DNA of 50,911 nt from Deltaproteobacteria bacterium HGW-Deltaproteobacteria-14 (GTDB lineage: Bacteria; Myxococcota_A; UBA9042; PHBI01), in assembly GCA_002841945.1 (NCBI GenBank), contig PHBI01000002.1:75972-126882 (forward strand), read 5' to 3'. Position numbers and translations under genes: made by a program. The notes below the pieces were generated by a model. It worked only from the letters and a program-made list of their open reading frames with translations, did no database searches and was not told the origin of the DNA. Shown piece by piece: positions 17,113-25,755 of the stretch (position 1 is its first letter; every line of letters begins with the position of its first letter).

Positions 17113-18543
17113 TCAGCGCGGCGCCCCGTAGAGGGCCGCGAGCACCCGCGCCGGGACCCCGAGGCGGAACAGCAGCGGGAAGGCGTTGACGAGCGCGGTG
17201 TAGTAGACGGGCCGAGCTTGAAAGCGCCGACCCGACACCTCGACCGCCGCCGAGACGACCCGGATCCGGCCGCGCCGCCGCAGCGCCTGAGCCAGCGCCA
17301 GATCCTCCATCAGCGGGACGTCGGGGAAGCCGCCGACCGCCCAGAATTCGCTCGTCCGGACAAACAGCGCCTGATCCCCGTAGGGCAGCCCGCTGTAGCG
17401 CGAGCGCACGTCGGCCAGGTGCAAGAGCGGCCCGAGCCAGGCCCGCTGCGCCCCGTCGGCCACGGTCCAGGTGCGAAAGGCGCCCGCGACGACCGCGGCG
17501 TCCGACAGCGCGCGCGCCACCCAGGTCGCGGCGTCCCTCGGCAGGCCCACGTCGGCGTGCAGAAAGAGGAGCACATCACCGCTCGCCGCGCGCGCGCCTG
17601 CGTTCTGCTGACGCGCCCTGCCCCGCTCGGCCGCGATCACCCGCGCGCCACCGGCCGCCCGCGCCAACGCCACCGTGCCGTCCGCGCTGCCCCCGTCGAC
17701 GACGATGACCTCGTGGAGCCCCGGCGTCGCCGCGAGCTCGGCCAGCCGGCGCCCGATCCGCGCCTCCTCGTTCAAGGTCGGCACGATGACCGAGATCCGC
17801 GGCGTCCCCGCGGTCGCCGAACCCGGGGCGAGCTGCGCCTTCGCCGCATCGTTCGCTGTGTTTTCCCCGCCCCGCAGCGCCGCCAGCGCCCGCGCCGTGG
17901 CGGGCGCCACCACCTCGCCCGCGGCGAGCCGCTCCTCGAGCGTCGTCAGGTCCTCGGGGCGGTCCACATCGAACCACGGCGCGAGCTCCACGACGCTCAG
18001 CCCGTGCGCCTCGACCCGCGCCCGCGTCGCAGCCAGCGTGTCCGACCGACTCCACGGCAGCTCCGCGAGGAGCCCCGGCGGGCAGCGTCGCACCCCGACG
18101 AGGTAGAACCCGCCGTCGCTGCACGGCCCGAACACCGCGTCCGCCCCCGCCGCGAGCGCCGCCCGCGCCTCTTCGAGCAGCCGCGCCGGCAGCCCCGGCG
18201 TGTCCGCGCCCATGGAGATGGCGGTCGGCGTCTCCGCGAGCCCGCGCCGCAGCATCCGCTCGATGCGCGCGCCGAGGTCGCCCTCGCCCTGGTCCCACGC
18301 CCGCACATCGGCGAAGGCCGCCCCGAGGGGCCCCGTCGTCGCCACCGCCGGCCGCGCCCACGGGAGCGCCGCCACCGCGTCCCAGGTGTCGCGCAAGAAC
18401 GCCGTCGCCAGGGCCGCCGCGCCGTCCGCACCGACCGCACCGGCGAGGCGCGTCTTGACCGCCCCCGGCACCGGGGCGCGCGCGAAGATCGCTACCGTCG
18501 TCGCCTCGCCCTCAGCCTCCGCCGTCGTCATCGCCTCGCCCAC
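17113..18543 (-). CDS. Fused glycosyltransferase, TIGR04282-like plus TIGR04283-like
   Basis: A protein of about 476 residues made of two GT-A type domains. The first (about residues 12-225) begins [17 protein letters not shown] and has the GADTPGLP and DGGFYLVG motifs of the TIGR04282/DUF2064 group. The second (about 250-476) begins [11 protein letters not shown], with [10 protein letters not shown] and FLHADV, a family-2-like fold typical of TIGR04283 glycosyltransferases linked to arsenosugar synthesis. The two functions are commonly separate neighbouring genes; here they are one chain. A GTG at 18543 was chosen because AGGAGGGG lies 4 nt upstream; ATG at 18531 is the alternative. It would attach a sugar in arsenosugar or related glycolipid assembly (family-based inference). 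Confidence 0.85.
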   Translation of the reverse strand: MGEAMTTAEAEGEATTVAIFARAPVPGAVKTRLAGAVGADGAAALATAFLRDTWDAVAALPWARPAVATTGPLGAAFADVRAWDQGEGDLGARIERMLRRGLAETPTAISMGADTPGLPARLLEEARAALAAGADAVFGPCSDGGFYLVGVRRCPPGLLAELPWSRSDTLAATRARVEAHGLSVVELAPWFDVDRPEDLTTLEERLAAGEVVAPATARALAALRGGENTANDAAKAQLAPGSATAGTPRISVIVPTLNEEARIGRRLAELAATPGLHEVIVVDGGSADGTVALARAAGGARVIAAERGRARQQNAGARAASGDVLLFLHADVGLPRDAATWVARALSDAAVVAGAFRTWTVADGAQRAWLGPLLHLADVRSRYSGLPYGDQALFVRTSEFWAVGGFPDVPLMEDLALAQALRRRGRIRVVSAAVEVSGRRFQARPVYYTALVNAFPLLFRLGVPARVLAALYGAPR

Positions 18544-18581
18544 GCTGCCCCTCCTGCCGCCGCCGAGCGCACTCATGCCGG

Positions 18582-20138
18582 TCAACGCCACAGCTTGAAC
18601 CAGCGCTTGAAGCCCCGCGCCAGGCCCGGGGTCAGCCGCGTCCGCGCGTGCGCGTCGCCGAGCTTCTTCCACACCTCGCCCTGGGACGGGTACGGCGCGA
18701 TCGCCCGCGCCAGCGCGTCGACCTTGAGCTTCTCGGTCATCGCCAGCACGACCTCGCCGATCATGTCCCCGGCGTGCCGCGCCACGAGGGTCGCGCCCAG
18801 GATCCGCCCCGACTTCGCGTCCACGTGGAGCCGGGCGAACCCGTCCGTCTCGCCGTCGAGGATGGCGCGGTCGACGTCGGCGAGCTCGACCGTGTACGTG
18901 CGCAGGTCGCGGGCCTGTGCCTGCGCCTCAGCCTCATAGAGCCCGACGTGGGCGATCTCCGGGTCGGTGAAGGTCGCCCACGGGATGAAGAGCGCGCTGG
19001 CCTTCTTGCGCCCGAAGAACAGGGCGTTCTGCAGCACGATGCGCGCCATCGCGTCGGCCGCGTGGGTGAACTTGTAGCGCGAGCAGATGTCGCCGGCCGC
19101 GTAGATCCGCCGGTTGGTCGTCTTGAGCCGGTCGTCGACCGTGACGCCGTGGGCGTCGTACGCCACCCCGGCCGCGTCGAGCCCGAGCCCCTCGGTGTTC
19201 GGCGCCCGCCCGATGGCGACGAGGATCTCGTCGGCCACCCAGCGCTCCTCCCCGCGCCCGCGCTCGAAGACCACGACCTTGGCCGCGCCCTCGCGCTCGA
19301 CGCGCACCAGGTTCGCCCCCAGGGTGAGGCCGACCCCCTCGGCGACGAAGGCGGCCCCGATGATCGCGGCGGCGTCGACGTCCTCGCGGGGCAGCACCTG
19401 CTGCTCGCGGTTGAACACCATCACCTCGCCGCCGAGGCGCCGAAACGCCTGCGCCAGCTCGCACCCGATGGGGCCCGCGCCGATCACCGCCAGCCGCGCC
19501 GGCAGCGCCGTCAGCGAGAACACCGTCTCGTTGGTGAGGTAGCCGGCCTCGGCCAACCCCGGCACCGGCAGCGTCGCCGCCCGGGCCCCGGTCGCGATGA
19601 CGGCCTTGCGAAAGCGCAGGGTCTGCCCGCCGACCTCGACCGTGTCCGGCCCGGTGAAGCGCGCCTGCCCGAGGTACACGTCCACGCCGGCGTCCTTCGC
19701 CCGCTGCGCCGAGTCGTTGCCCGAGATGCCGGCCCGCAGCCGCCGCAGGCGCTCCATCGCCGCGCCGAAGTCGGCCTCGACCGGGCCCGCGACGTCCACG
19801 CCGAAGGCGCCGGCCGAGCGCACGTCGTGCACCGCGTGGGCCACGCGCAAGAGCGCCTTCGACGGCACGCAGCCGAAGTTCAGGCAGTCGCCGCCCAGCA
19901 GGTGGCGCTCGATGAGCGCCACCTTCGCGCCGAGGCCGGCCGCGCCCATGGCCGACACGAGCCCGGCGGTGCCGGCGCCGATGACGACTAGGTTGTAGCG
20001 GCCCGCGGGCGGGGTCGGGTTGACCCAGTCCGCCGGGTGGACGTTGGCGACGAGGGCGCGGTTGTGGACGTCGTCGGGTAGGACCTGGGCGGGGCCAGCC
20101 TCGGCGATGGAGGGCGCGGGCGCGGTCTGAACGGTCAT
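18582..20138 (-). CDS. MerA-like FAD-dependent pyridine nucleotide-disulfide oxidoreductase
   Basis: A 518-residue flavoprotein. After a 45-residue leader come GAGTAGL (FAD), the redox pair in CLNFGCVPSK (Cys85, Cys90), the NAD(P)H-binding GAGPIGCELAQA, and the second FAD contact YAAGDI. It resembles proteins annotated as mercuric reductase, but the C-terminus ends LARGFKRWFKLWR and lacks the vicinal Cys pair that binds mercury in MerA, so reduction of Hg(II) is unlikely to be its main role. Such homologues commonly accompany TVP38-family membrane proteins. The start overlaps the TVP38 stop by 4 nt (ATGA). In this cluster it may reduce a thiol, selenol or arsenic intermediate (inference). Confidence 0.85.
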   Translation of the reverse strand: MTVQTAPAPSIAEAGPAQVLPDDVHNRALVANVHPADWVNPTPPAGRYNLVVIGAGTAGLVSAMGAAGLGAKVALIERHLLGGDCLNFGCVPSKALLRVAHAVHDVRSAGAFGVDVAGPVEADFGAAMERLRRLRAGISGNDSAQRAKDAGVDVYLGQARFTGPDTVEVGGQTLRFRKAVIATGARAATLPVPGLAEAGYLTNETVFSLTALPARLAVIGAGPIGCELAQAFRRLGGEVMVFNREQQVLPREDVDAAAIIGAAFVAEGVGLTLGANLVRVEREGAAKVVVFERGRGEERWVADEILVAIGRAPNTEGLGLDAAGVAYDAHGVTVDDRLKTTNRRIYAAGDICSRYKFTHAADAMARIVLQNALFFGRKKASALFIPWATFTDPEIAHVGLYEAEAQAQARDLRTYTVELADVDRAILDGETDGFARLHVDAKSGRILGATLVARHAGDMIGEVVLAMTEKLKVDALARAIAPYPSQGEVWKKLGDAHARTRLTPGLARGFKRWFKLWR

Positions 20139-20878
20139 CGGGGCGGCTCCTGCGGCGCTGGGGGAGCCGCGTCGGGGGTCGGGAGGGGCAAGGCTCGCGC
20201 CAGCGCGGCGCGTGCGGCGCGGGTGAGGAGGACGGCGACGGCGACGGTGGCCGCGACGCCGATCCAGGTCAGCGCCGTGCGGAGCGCGCCGTCGCCCGCG
20301 GAGACAGGCTGCCCCAGCGCGTCCGGCGACGGGACGAGGGCGCCCAGAGAGACGAAGGCGGCCGTGACCGGGAGCATCCCGAGCCACGAGCCGAGGACGA
20401 AGTGGGAGGCGCGCACCTGCGTGAGGCCCAGGCCGTAGTTCGTCACGCTGAACGGCAGGAGCGGCGAGAGGCGCAGCAGCACCACGAGCTTGAGGCCACC
20501 GGCGCCGAGGGCGGCGTCGAGGGCGGCAAAGCGCGGGCGCCGCGCGACGCGGCGGGCGACCCAGGGGCGCGCGACGGTGCGACCGAGGGCGAACGCGGCG
20601 CTGGCGGCCAGGACGCTGACCGGCGAGACCAGGAGCGTCCCGACGACCGGGCCGTAGGCGAAGCCGGCGCCGACGGTCAGCGGGGCGGCCGGCAGAAACG
20701 CCAGCGTGGCCACCACGTAGACGGCGGCGTAGACCAGCGCTCCGACGAGCCCGGCGGCGCGCAGGGCGGTGACGCCGTCGACGACCCAGCGCTCGAGCGG
20801 GAGCAGGACCGCGACCGCGACGAGGCCGGCGAAGAGCAGCAGCGCGACCAGGGCGCGCCGATTTATCAGCCCCGTCAA
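20135..20878 (-). CDS. TVP38/TMEM64-family membrane protein
   Basis: About 247 residues with five to six hydrophobic segments. Family hallmarks are FLPAAPLTVGAGFAYGP, near the second helix, and LLRLSPLLPFSVTNYGLGLT, containing the R-xSP-lPf..-NY-G core of the VTT (DedA-related) domain. No ATG or GTG occurs in frame after the arsS stop. A TTG at 20878 is proposed, giving a normal family length; the frame stays open further upstream, overlapping arsS, with no better start. It precedes the flavoprotein with a 4-nt overlap, a conserved pairing in many bacteria. The transported substrate, possibly lipid or an anionic metabolite, is unknown. Confidence 0.82.
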   Translation of the reverse strand: MTGLINRRALVALLLFAGLVAVAVLLPLERWVVDGVTALRAAGLVGALVYAAVYVVATLAFLPAAPLTVGAGFAYGPVVGTLLVSPVSVLAASAAFALGRTVARPWVARRVARRPRFAALDAALGAGGLKLVVLLRLSPLLPFSVTNYGLGLTQVRASHFVLGSWLGMLPVTAAFVSLGALVPSPDALGQPVSAGDGALRTALTWIGVAATVAVAVLLTRAARAALARALPLPTPDAAPPAPQEPPR

Positions 20879-20921
20879 ACGCGGGCCAGCGCGCGGGCCG
20901 GGGCGGGGGTGGGTGGCGCGC

Positions 20922-21935
20922 TCACTGGAGCGCCCCGCCGCAGCTCGAGCCGGCGCCGGCGGTGCAGCCGAAGCAGTGCGAGGCGGTGGTGATGGGGGCG
21001 CCGTCGAGGGCGTCGGGGGCGTGGAGGTCCCAGATCGTCGCGCCGGCGCCGTGGTCGGCGGCGCCGAGCCCGAGCTCGAGCATCTGATTGAAGTCGCAGT
21101 CGTAGAGGCGCCCATCCCAGCCGACGCTGATGAGGGTGCGGCACATGAGCTCGGCCACGGTGGCGGGGTTGAAGTGATCGGCGAGGAGCGTGAGGTAGGC
21201 GTCGTGGGCGCGGTCGCGGGTGAGGGCGTGGGCGAAGCGGCGAATGGGCATGTTGGTGAGGGTGAGGAGGCGGTTGAAGTGGATGCCGAAGCGGGCCCCG
21301 AGCTCGCGCTTGTAGTCGCCCTCGAGGGCGGCCTGCGGCGGGGGCAGCGTGGGGCCGCCGGGGTTGTAGACGAGATCGAGCAGCAGCCCGGTGCCGGCGA
21401 CGCCGTAGCCGCGGGCGTTGAGGCGCTGGAGGGCGACCGTGCTCTTGTCGTAGGCGCCCTTGCCGCGCTGCTTCTCGACGTTGTCGCGGAGGTAGCAGGG
21501 CATGCTGGCGACGACCTCGACCTGGTGGTCGGCGAGGAAGTCGACGAGGTCCTCCTGGCCCGGCTCGAGCAGGACCGTGAGGTTACAGCGGTCGATGACC
21601 CGGCGGCCGAGGGCGCGCGCGCCGGCGACGAGGGTGCGAAAGCTCGGGTTCAGCTCCGGGGCGCCGCCGGTCAGGTCGAGCAGGCGCAGCTCCGGGTCGG
21701 CGGCGAGGACCTCGAGCACCCGCGCGGCGACGGCCGGCGGCATGATCTCGGTCCGCTCGGGTCCCGCCTCGACGTGGCAGTGGACGCACGCCATGTTGCA
21801 CAGCCGGCCGACGTTCAGCTGCAGGGTGGTGGCCCGCCCGCGGGTGAGCGGCCCCATCCCGCGCCGCTTCAGGGTGGCCGCGAAGTCGTGCGCCAGGGTG
21901 CGCACGGTGAGGTCGAGCGGGGTGCGGTCGTTCAT
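20922..21935 (-). CDS. arsS: Arsenosugar biosynthesis radical SAM protein ArsS
   Basis: A 337-residue radical SAM enzyme. The cluster motif CNMACVHCHVEAGPERTE supplies the CxxxCxxC cysteines that ligate the 4Fe-4S centre, and LTGGAPELNP follows as the SAM-interacting segment. A Cys-rich tail HCFGCTAGAGSSCGG matches the radical SAM/Cys-rich family whose members add the 5'-deoxyadenosyl group to methylated arsenic in arsenosugar synthesis. Some homologues carry selenocysteine in the tail, whereas here all tail positions are Cys. The ATG at 21935 has GAGGAG about 11 nt upstream. It leads the minus-strand cluster, whose later gene arsM makes its substrate. Confidence 0.92.
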   Translation of the reverse strand: MNDRTPLDLTVRTLAHDFAATLKRRGMGPLTRGRATTLQLNVGRLCNMACVHCHVEAGPERTEIMPPAVAARVLEVLAADPELRLLDLTGGAPELNPSFRTLVAGARALGRRVIDRCNLTVLLEPGQEDLVDFLADHQVEVVASMPCYLRDNVEKQRGKGAYDKSTVALQRLNARGYGVAGTGLLLDLVYNPGGPTLPPPQAALEGDYKRELGARFGIHFNRLLTLTNMPIRRFAHALTRDRAHDAYLTLLADHFNPATVAELMCRTLISVGWDGRLYDCDFNQMLELGLGAADHGAGATIWDLHAPDALDGAPITTASHCFGCTAGAGSSCGGALQ

Positions 21936-22251
21936 CGACGGGGGACTCCTCAACAGTGGCGCCGTGTACACGTGCGACGCCGTGGGGACGGGCGGGACGT
22001 GGCGCGCCTGCCCCCTACCGTCCAGCGAGGAGGGAGGATGTTACGCCCGCACGGCGAGAAATCGGGCGCGCGGCCTGAAACGCAGGTGGTTGCTGCGTCC
22101 TCACGCGTACAGGGGCGGCGCAACCACGCTGGCGAAGAAATCGTCACGTCGAGTGTAACACGGCGGCTCCTCGGCGGACGGTAGTGCGAACCCTCGGAGC
22201 GCACCGAGCGACGCGGCCCTCGCGGCCGAGCGGCGCCGGCGTGTCTCCGCT
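21936..22251. other. Divergent intergenic region upstream of arsS
   Basis: No gene. Contains an inverted repeat with an 8-bp stem (GTGGTTGC at 22086-22093 with GCAACCAC at 22120-22127), about 150 nt upstream of arsS. It could be an operator or leader hairpin. No convincing -35/-10 pair or ArsR-type operator was identified. Confidence 0.5.
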
Positions 22252-22419
22252 GACCTGAAACGGCAGGTCGGGACATGGAGGTCGTAGTTGGTCCCGCAGG
22301 ACGACGAAGTCGGCCGGAGGGAGCCGCGAAGACCGCAGTGGCCCGACCGATACGACGCCGTTTCGCGACCTGAAAGGCCCGCCTGGCCAAACGCAAAGCG
22401 AGCCAGGCTGTGGCGAAAC
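22252..22419 (+). repeat. Structured dispersed element, copy 1 (full)
   Basis: Begins with a hairpin (GACCTG 22252-22257 with CAGGTC 22264-22269). Nested arms follow: GTCGTA (22281-22286) with TACGAC (22351-22356), and GTCGG with CCGAC inside. The tail is GTTTCGC (22360-22366) with GCGAAAC (22413-22419), enclosing GCCTGGC/GCCAGGC. Related copies occur at 24606-24720 and, inverted, at 50835-50911. This copy ends 18 nt before the ATG of the lipoprotein gene and just before its AGGAGA ribosome binding site, so here it lies in that gene's leader. Confidence 0.8.
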
Positions 22420-22437
22420 CAGCCAGGAGATCGGAAC

Positions 22438-24507
22438 ATGAGACTCAACCCCTCCTTGATGATGGGCGTGGCCGCGTTGGCCGCCGTGTGGCTCGCGGGC
22501 TGCGCGTCGGACGACGGCGCGCCCGCCGCGGGCAGCGACACCCAGACGAGCGACACCGTGGGCGGCGACGACACGTCCGTCGCGGATGACACCACCGCGG
22601 CGAGCGACACGGCGACCGCGGGCGACAGCGGGCCCGGCGCGGACAGCGGCGACGTCACCGTCACGCTCCCGGCGCCGACGGTGACCACGACCGTCTACCG
22701 CACGGCCGACCAGATGCTGCTCGCCAACGAGATCAACGAGAGCGGCGAGCCCTTCGCCGAGGCGCTCGGCTACGACCTCGACGCGCTCGACCCGGCGGTC
22801 CCCGGCGTGCCCGATGACACCGCGTACGTGCTGGGCATCGATAACTACGAGTACTCGCGCTACCAGCTCGGCACCGTGATCAGCCGCTCGGGGATCGGCC
22901 TGCACATGATGTGGGCGCCGATGATCGGGCAGATGGCCGCGATGGAGGGGGCGGACTTCGACGGCTCGATGACGCCGGCGCCCAACGGCGTCAAGGAGGA
23001 CGACGAGCTGATCAAGAACATCATGATGTTCTCGGCGCTCTCCAACCAGCCGCCGCCGGGCAACCCGTGGCCGCAGTTCGCCGAGTTCGTCAGCGGCGAC
23101 CCCCACCTGCCGCAGGCCATCGACGCCGACACGTTCGCCTGGGGCGACTTCAGCACGCTGCGCTGGGACCGCAGCAAGATGGACAAGACGCTCAACCCGG
23201 CGGCGCTCGGGCAGACCCTGATGAAGCAGTACCTGTGGGCCCAGGACATGCTGAGCGCCTTCCACGACGCCGACGACAACGGCATCGAAGCCGACGGGAC
23301 CGTCTCCCCTGACGCCACCGGCGGCCCGGAGTTCGACCCAACCAACGGCGTGTTCTTTGGCGGCAGCGCGCTCGACGGCTTCATCGGCATGGTGCTGACG
23401 GCCGAGGGCATCAATAAGGTCGCGTTCCTCAAGGAGATGCTGGCCTACGACGGAGCGACCCTGGGCGCCATCGACCTCGCGACCTACGACCCGGCCAACG
23501 GGATCCAGTACTTCCCTCACGCGGTCGCGGTGACCGAGTCGATGGTGCAGGAGGGCCTGCCGCCGAGGGCTACGGCCTTCGCCGTGACCGACGCGAGCAG
23601 CCACCTCTTCGACCAGGCGTCGCTGCTGTGGGGCACGACCTCGTTTGCCGACATGATGGACCCCAGCATCGACAGCGACCCGGCGCACCTCGCCTACCGC
23701 GCGGTCTTCGATGGCAGCCCGTTCCCGGCGTCGATGTCCGAGACCGGGACCCCGGGGCCCTACGATCTAATGAAGGGGACGAGCAAGGCGCTGTTTCTGA
23801 ACCTCCAGGCGCTGCACCGCGACGCCGCGCACGCGGTCTACGTCGAGGTGGCGACGCTCAACGGCGCCACCGTCGAGCGCGGCGCGGAGGTCACCGCGGT
23901 CGGGTCGGCGTACGCGATCGTCGCGCTCGAGAGCTTCATCGCCCAGTTCGACGGGACCCCGCTCGAGGCGATGGCGGTGCAGGCGGTGACCGACCAGGCG
24001 CGGTTCCTGGCGGCGCACGGGTCGGACGGGGCGGGGGCCTACTACGACGCGGTGACGCTCGACGGCGTCGGCACGACCCAGAGCCTCGACGCCCAGGCGG
24101 CCGCGGTGCGCGCGCTGTACGTGGCGGCGCGGGTCAGCGGGGACGCGGCCCTCGCGACGGCCGCCGACGAGGCGTACGCGGCGCTGATCTCGCGCTACTA
24201 CGACGACGGCTTCGAGATCTTCCGCAGCGACGCGGCGAGTGACCTGGCGGTCTACACGCCGCGCACCGTGGCGCTGCTCGCGGGCGCCTTGCGCGAGGCG
24301 GCGCTCGAGGGCGGTGCGACGGAGGCACCCGGCATCTACACGGAGTTCTTCCTGCGGGTGGCCGGCAAGATGCAGCTCTCGGAGGGGGCGAGCTCGGGTG
24401 AGACCGGCGGCGACTCCGACGGCGACGGCATCCCGTTCATCCCCGAGCAGCCCGACGGGCTGCCCCCGGTCTTCGCGACCCAGGCGACCTTCGACCTCGG
24501 CGGCTGA
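22438..24507 (+). CDS. Large lipoprotein of unknown function
   Basis: A 689-residue protein with a lipoprotein signal (residues 1-22, LAGC box) followed by an Asp/Thr/Ser-rich linker (to about residue 75), typical of myxobacterial envelope lipoproteins. The middle has no recognised motif. The C-terminal third (about residues 470-640) has alternating helical segments such as SLDAQAAAVRALYVAARVSG and YYDDGFEIFRSDAA, suggestive of an alpha/alpha-barrel, but no catalytic signature was identified. A calcium-like DSDGDG run is near the end. The ATG at 22438 follows AGGAGATC. It is bracketed by two copies of the dispersed structured element. I do not recognise the family. Confidence 0.85.
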   Translation: MRLNPSLMMGVAALAAVWLAGCASDDGAPAAGSDTQTSDTVGGDDTSVADDTTAASDTATAGDSGPGADSGDVTVTLPAPTVTTTVYRTADQMLLANEINESGEPFAEALGYDLDALDPAVPGVPDDTAYVLGIDNYEYSRYQLGTVISRSGIGLHMMWAPMIGQMAAMEGADFDGSMTPAPNGVKEDDELIKNIMMFSALSNQPPPGNPWPQFAEFVSGDPHLPQAIDADTFAWGDFSTLRWDRSKMDKTLNPAALGQTLMKQYLWAQDMLSAFHDADDNGIEADGTVSPDATGGPEFDPTNGVFFGGSALDGFIGMVLTAEGINKVAFLKEMLAYDGATLGAIDLATYDPANGIQYFPHAVAVTESMVQEGLPPRATAFAVTDASSHLFDQASLLWGTTSFADMMDPSIDSDPAHLAYRAVFDGSPFPASMSETGTPGPYDLMKGTSKALFLNLQALHRDAAHAVYVEVATLNGATVERGAEVTAVGSAYAIVALESFIAQFDGTPLEAMAVQAVTDQARFLAAHGSDGAGAYYDAVTLDGVGTTQSLDAQAAAVRALYVAARVSGDAALATAADEAYAALISRYYDDGFEIFRSDAASDLAVYTPRTVALLAGALREAALEGGATEAPGIYTEFFLRVAGKMQLSEGASSGETGGDSDGDGIPFIPEQPDGLPPVFATQATFDLGG

Positions 24508-24605
24508 TCCACCCGAGCGCAGCCTCCGTGCGCCCGTGCTCGCGCGCGTCCGGCCCTACCGCCGGACGGGCGGGGGCGCGGGCGGTCGCGCGCGCGGCCC
24601 CGCGA

Positions 24606-24720
24606 GCCCTGCCCTGGGCAACGGCAGGGCGGAACCTGGAGGTCGTAGCTGGTCCCGCAGGTCGACGCAGTCGGCCGGAGGGAGCCGCGGAGACCGCAAG
24701 GGCTCGACCGATACGACGCT
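24606..24720 (+). repeat. Structured dispersed element, copy 2 (core)
   Basis: Shares about 85 bp with copy 1 at high identity (from GGAGGTCGTAG to CGATACGACG). The leading hairpin has changed sequence but kept pairing: GCCCTGCC (24606-24613) with GGCAGGGC (24623-24630), replacing GACCTG/CAGGTC. The GTCGTA/TACGAC arms persist (24642-24647, 24712-24717). The tail has diverged. It lies between convergent genes. Confidence 0.78.
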
Positions 24721-24754
24721 GGGCCGCCCAACTGCCCGTTTGCGCTACAGGCTG

Positions 24755-25558
24755 CTACCGCGAGGGCGTGCGCGCGACCTGGCTGAACGCCTCGAAGGGG
24801 TTGTCCATCCAGCGCAGACCGGCGTCGTTGATGGCCACGATCTGCGTCGGCGGGCCGCACGTCCCGCGCCCGGGCATGAAGCGCTCGTAGGCGATCTGCA
24901 GCTCGAGCTGAAAGCGCACCAGATCCACCGCGCTCGACAGCGGCATCCCCCAGTTCGTCCGCTCGGGCCCCCAGGCCACGCGCCGCTTCACCCCGTCGGC
25001 CACCGCGCGCGCCGTCTCCGGCGCCACCCCCGCCTCGTCGAGCGACGCCTGCAGCGCACCCAGGTTCGCCCCCCACCACAGCGTCTTCACCGCCTCGGTC
25101 TGCCCCCGCCACACGAACGTCGGCGACGTCCGCGTCTGCGACGTCACCTCGCCGGTCGGCAGCCGCACCTCGAAGAGCTCCCCGAACGCCCCGCCCGGCG
25201 AATACCCCGCCACCAGCACGTCCATCTCCGCGCTCGCCCCGGCGTCCCGCGCCAGCCCGCCGGCCGTCTCGGCGAACATGCGCGCCACCGCCTCGACCGT
25301 CTCCCCCCCGGCGGCCGCCTCCGCGGCGCCCTGCGCGCGACAGAAGCGCCGGTGCGTCTCCGCCACCAGCGCCCGGAAGTCGAGCCCGCCGTAGGCCCCG
25401 ACCCCGACCATCCCGAGGGCCACCGGCAGGCTCCCGAACTGCACCAGCTTCGGGTACGCGTCCTCGCGCGTCTCCCCCTCGGCGAAGCGCGTCGTGACGC
25501 GGCTGTCGGTCCCCAAAACCACGCCCGTGCGGGCGACAAAGCAGATCATGACGCTCAT
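24755..25558 (-). CDS. Proteasome-like Ntn-hydrolase family protein
   Basis: A 267-residue protein whose start resembles proteasome beta-type subunits: MSVMICFVARTGVVLGTDSRVT, with the GTDSR turn carrying the conserved Asp and YPKLVQFG supplying a Lys in the place of the catalytic-site Lys33. GMVGVGAYGGLDF fits the following strand-helix. After removal of Met1 the N-terminal residue would be Ser2 rather than the usual Thr. The remaining halves are rich in alternating strands and helices. Such orphan homologues are annotated as proteasome-type proteases, but peptidase activity is unproven. The ATG at 25549 is an alternative start. It is transcribed convergently with the lipoprotein gene. Confidence 0.65.
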   Translation of the reverse strand: MSVMICFVARTGVVLGTDSRVTTRFAEGETREDAYPKLVQFGSLPVALGMVGVGAYGGLDFRALVAETHRRFCRAQGAAEAAAGGETVEAVARMFAETAGGLARDAGASAEMDVLVAGYSPGGAFGELFEVRLPTGEVTSQTRTSPTFVWRGQTEAVKTLWWGANLGALQASLDEAGVAPETARAVADGVKRRVAWGPERTNWGMPLSSAVDLVRFQLELQIAYERFMPGRGTCGPPTQIVAINDAGLRWMDNPFEAFSQVARTPSR

Positions 25559-25755
25559 GGTCGCGGACGCTAGCCCGCGCGCGCCGTCCCCGTCCACCCG
25601 CGGCGCACCACCCGCACCGACCGCGCGCTCCGCACCGGCGCCGCGGCGGGCGCGGCAAATAACCGCACCCCGCGCGGGTTCGCCCGGGGGGCGCGATGGT
25701 GTACCTGCTCGGCGAACCTGCCACAGCGCGCGTGGCGCGCAGGGAGACGCCGACC
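25559..25755. other. Divergent intergenic region, nothing specific seen
   Basis: This 197-bp stretch separates the Ntn hydrolase gene (minus) from the TonB receptor gene (plus). It must hold both promoters, but no convincing motif was found. GGGAGACG near 25740-25747 is the receptor's ribosome binding site. Confidence 0.4.

Noticed and set aside
18582..20138. Second mercuric reductase
   Set aside because: The C-terminal vicinal cysteine pair and the YLT-K motif of MerA are missing, so it is called a MerA-like flavoprotein only.
22252..22419. The structured element as a riboswitch controlling the lipoprotein gene
   Set aside because: The other two copies are between convergent genes and directly after a stop codon on the opposite strand, so a gene-leader function is not consistent. 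It resembles no riboswitch that I can name.
24550..24569. Hairpin (GTCCGGC/GCCGGAC) after the lipoprotein gene as terminator
   Set aside because: The stem is short and lacks a T tract; it could contribute, but is not distinguishable from background palindromes in this GC-rich DNA.
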